Shown here piece by piece: positions 63,050 through 64,000 of a DNA stretch of 64,000 nt. The stretch's first letter is position 1, and every line of letters starts with the position of its first letter. The notes under the pieces were generated by a model. That model ran no database searches. It had not been told where the DNA came from and worked only from the letters and a program-made list of their open reading frames with translations. Source of the DNA: Mermis nigrescens (Eukaryota; Nematoda; Enoplea; Mermithida; Mermithidae). Position numbers and translations under genes: made by a program. The stretch is from NCBI GenBank assembly GCA_036768485.1, contig JAVLUZ010000145.1:1746785-1810784 (forward strand), read 5' to 3'.

Positions 63050-63800
63050 AAAAAGTGCAATTAAAAATCATGTATGTAAAATCGAGGAAGACGTCGTAAA
63101 CTGTAAAAACATAAAGTTATATTCATATACGTAAAATCTCAGAGCAAAATTAAGTCGGTCATCCCTCCGCTAAAATTCAATGGAAAACTTATCGAAAATG
63201 ATATTGAAAAGGCTAAAAGTCTAAACGATTATTTTGCTTCTATTTTCGTTCATGACAAGCTCAAGTTACCAGAATTTCCAGACAGATTTGGAAAAAAACT
63301 GAATAATATCATAATAACACCTGAATGTCTTTATAAACATCTGTTCGATTAGAAAGCTTCCTTATCTTCGGGACCTGACTCTATACCAAACATAATCTTG
63401 AAAAATTGTGCTGTTTGCCTAGCTGGTCCTTTGACCACAATTTTCGAAATTTCCTTCTGTACACATAACGCTTCCTGACGATTGGTTAACAGCTAATGTA
63501 TGACCGGTATTCAAAAACAAGGGAACTCCAGACAATATAGAAAATTATCGTCCCATTTCACTTACATCTACTTGTTGCAAAGTATTTGAAAAAAATAATG
63601 AAAAACTCCCTGACAACCTTTCTGGTTAGAGAAAAAAATTTTAATCCAGCACAACATGGTTTTTTGAGTAGCAAATCTACTTGTATCCAATTACTTGCGT
63701 GTCTTATTGAATGGGTGCAAAAAAAATCTATAAAAAAACTAAATATGGATGTTGTCTACATGCGAAAGCTTTCGATACATTATACATCTGGCCTTTAAAA
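63050..63800 (+). pseudogene. LINE reverse-transcriptase N-terminal remnant
   Basis: Consecutive broken frames carry FNGKLIENDIEKAKSLNDYF, SSGPDSIPNIILKNC, then ENYRPISLTSTCCKVFE and QHGFLSSKSTCIQLLACLIE. These match the linker and the first RT blocks of Jockey/CR1-type non-LTR retrotransposons (S-GPDGIP, YRPISL, QxGF). Stops and one-base shifts interrupt at about 63350, 63470 and 63590. The catalytic YADD block is not reached before the frame decays. Confidence 0.75.
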
Positions 63801-64000
63801 AACCAGTTGATTTAAAACCTGAAAAACCACCCCTTTTTTCCATAACGAAAAGATGACTGATGATCTTGAACCGGCGTGCCGTGGGGATTACAGCTGACTC
63901 CTGATCTCTTACCGAATCATTCAGAAACTTGAGATATAAATTTGTCGAAAAGTTCCAAAATTGCCGTTTTTATGATTTTTTAAGTATTTTTGAGGGTCAG

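Overview
This window is animal nuclear DNA, most likely from an invertebrate. It is AT-rich, has long introns, and is dominated by short non-autonomous DNA transposons. I cannot name the species. Only three gene loci have good support, plus one small candidate gene.

(1) 14.8-27.8 kb, plus strand: two tandem two-exon genes encoding secreted OTU-fold cysteine-protease-like proteins. Each has a signal-peptide exon, a phase-0 intron full of transposons, and an exon carrying the whole OTU-like domain. A 1.5-1.7 kb non-coding block lies downstream of each gene (19.7-21.2 and 29.4-31.1 kb), which suggests a segmental duplication.

(2) 36.1-57.7 kb, minus strand: a NHERF/EBP50-like scaffold gene assembled from exons with compatible splice phases. 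Exon A holds PDZ1, B a linker, C a linker made of a 27-bp coding minisatellite plus most of PDZ2, D the end of PDZ2, and E and F the ERM-binding-like tail. One or more exons between D and E are not resolved.

(3) 44.8-49.0 kb, plus strand: a small two-exon candidate gene inside the C-D intron of the NHERF-like gene, on the opposite strand.

Decayed coding remnants of larger mobile elements: a Polinton/Maverick-like minor-capsid gene (12.0-12.8 kb), a DIRS/Ngaro-like polymerase tail (9.9-10.1 kb) and two LINE reverse-transcriptase fragments (59.8-61.7 and 63.1-63.8 kb).

Most of the rest is repeats. I name them as follows. M1: ~260 bp, ends CATAGGTGGGC / GCCCAGGTATG, over 20 copies. M2: CAGTGGCGGAT ends, ~200 bp or 460-630 bp. 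M3: ~165 bp, CAGGCACGTAGC ends. M4: ~400 bp, CATACATG ends. M5: CAGGCCCGTATCCAGG ends. M6: ~400 bp, GCACATAGGGGG / TGTGCACCTATG. G1-G4: 0.8-1.9 kb elements whose subterminal regions are short GC-rich tandem repeats. Many copies of M1-M6 and G1-G4 are flanked by 8-bp target-site duplications (TSDs) and have CA..TG or TA..TA ends, as hAT elements do. T1 is a Tc1/mariner-like MITE (TAGTCTGTTTCAC). The elements are nested up to three deep, and the TSDs give the order of insertion.
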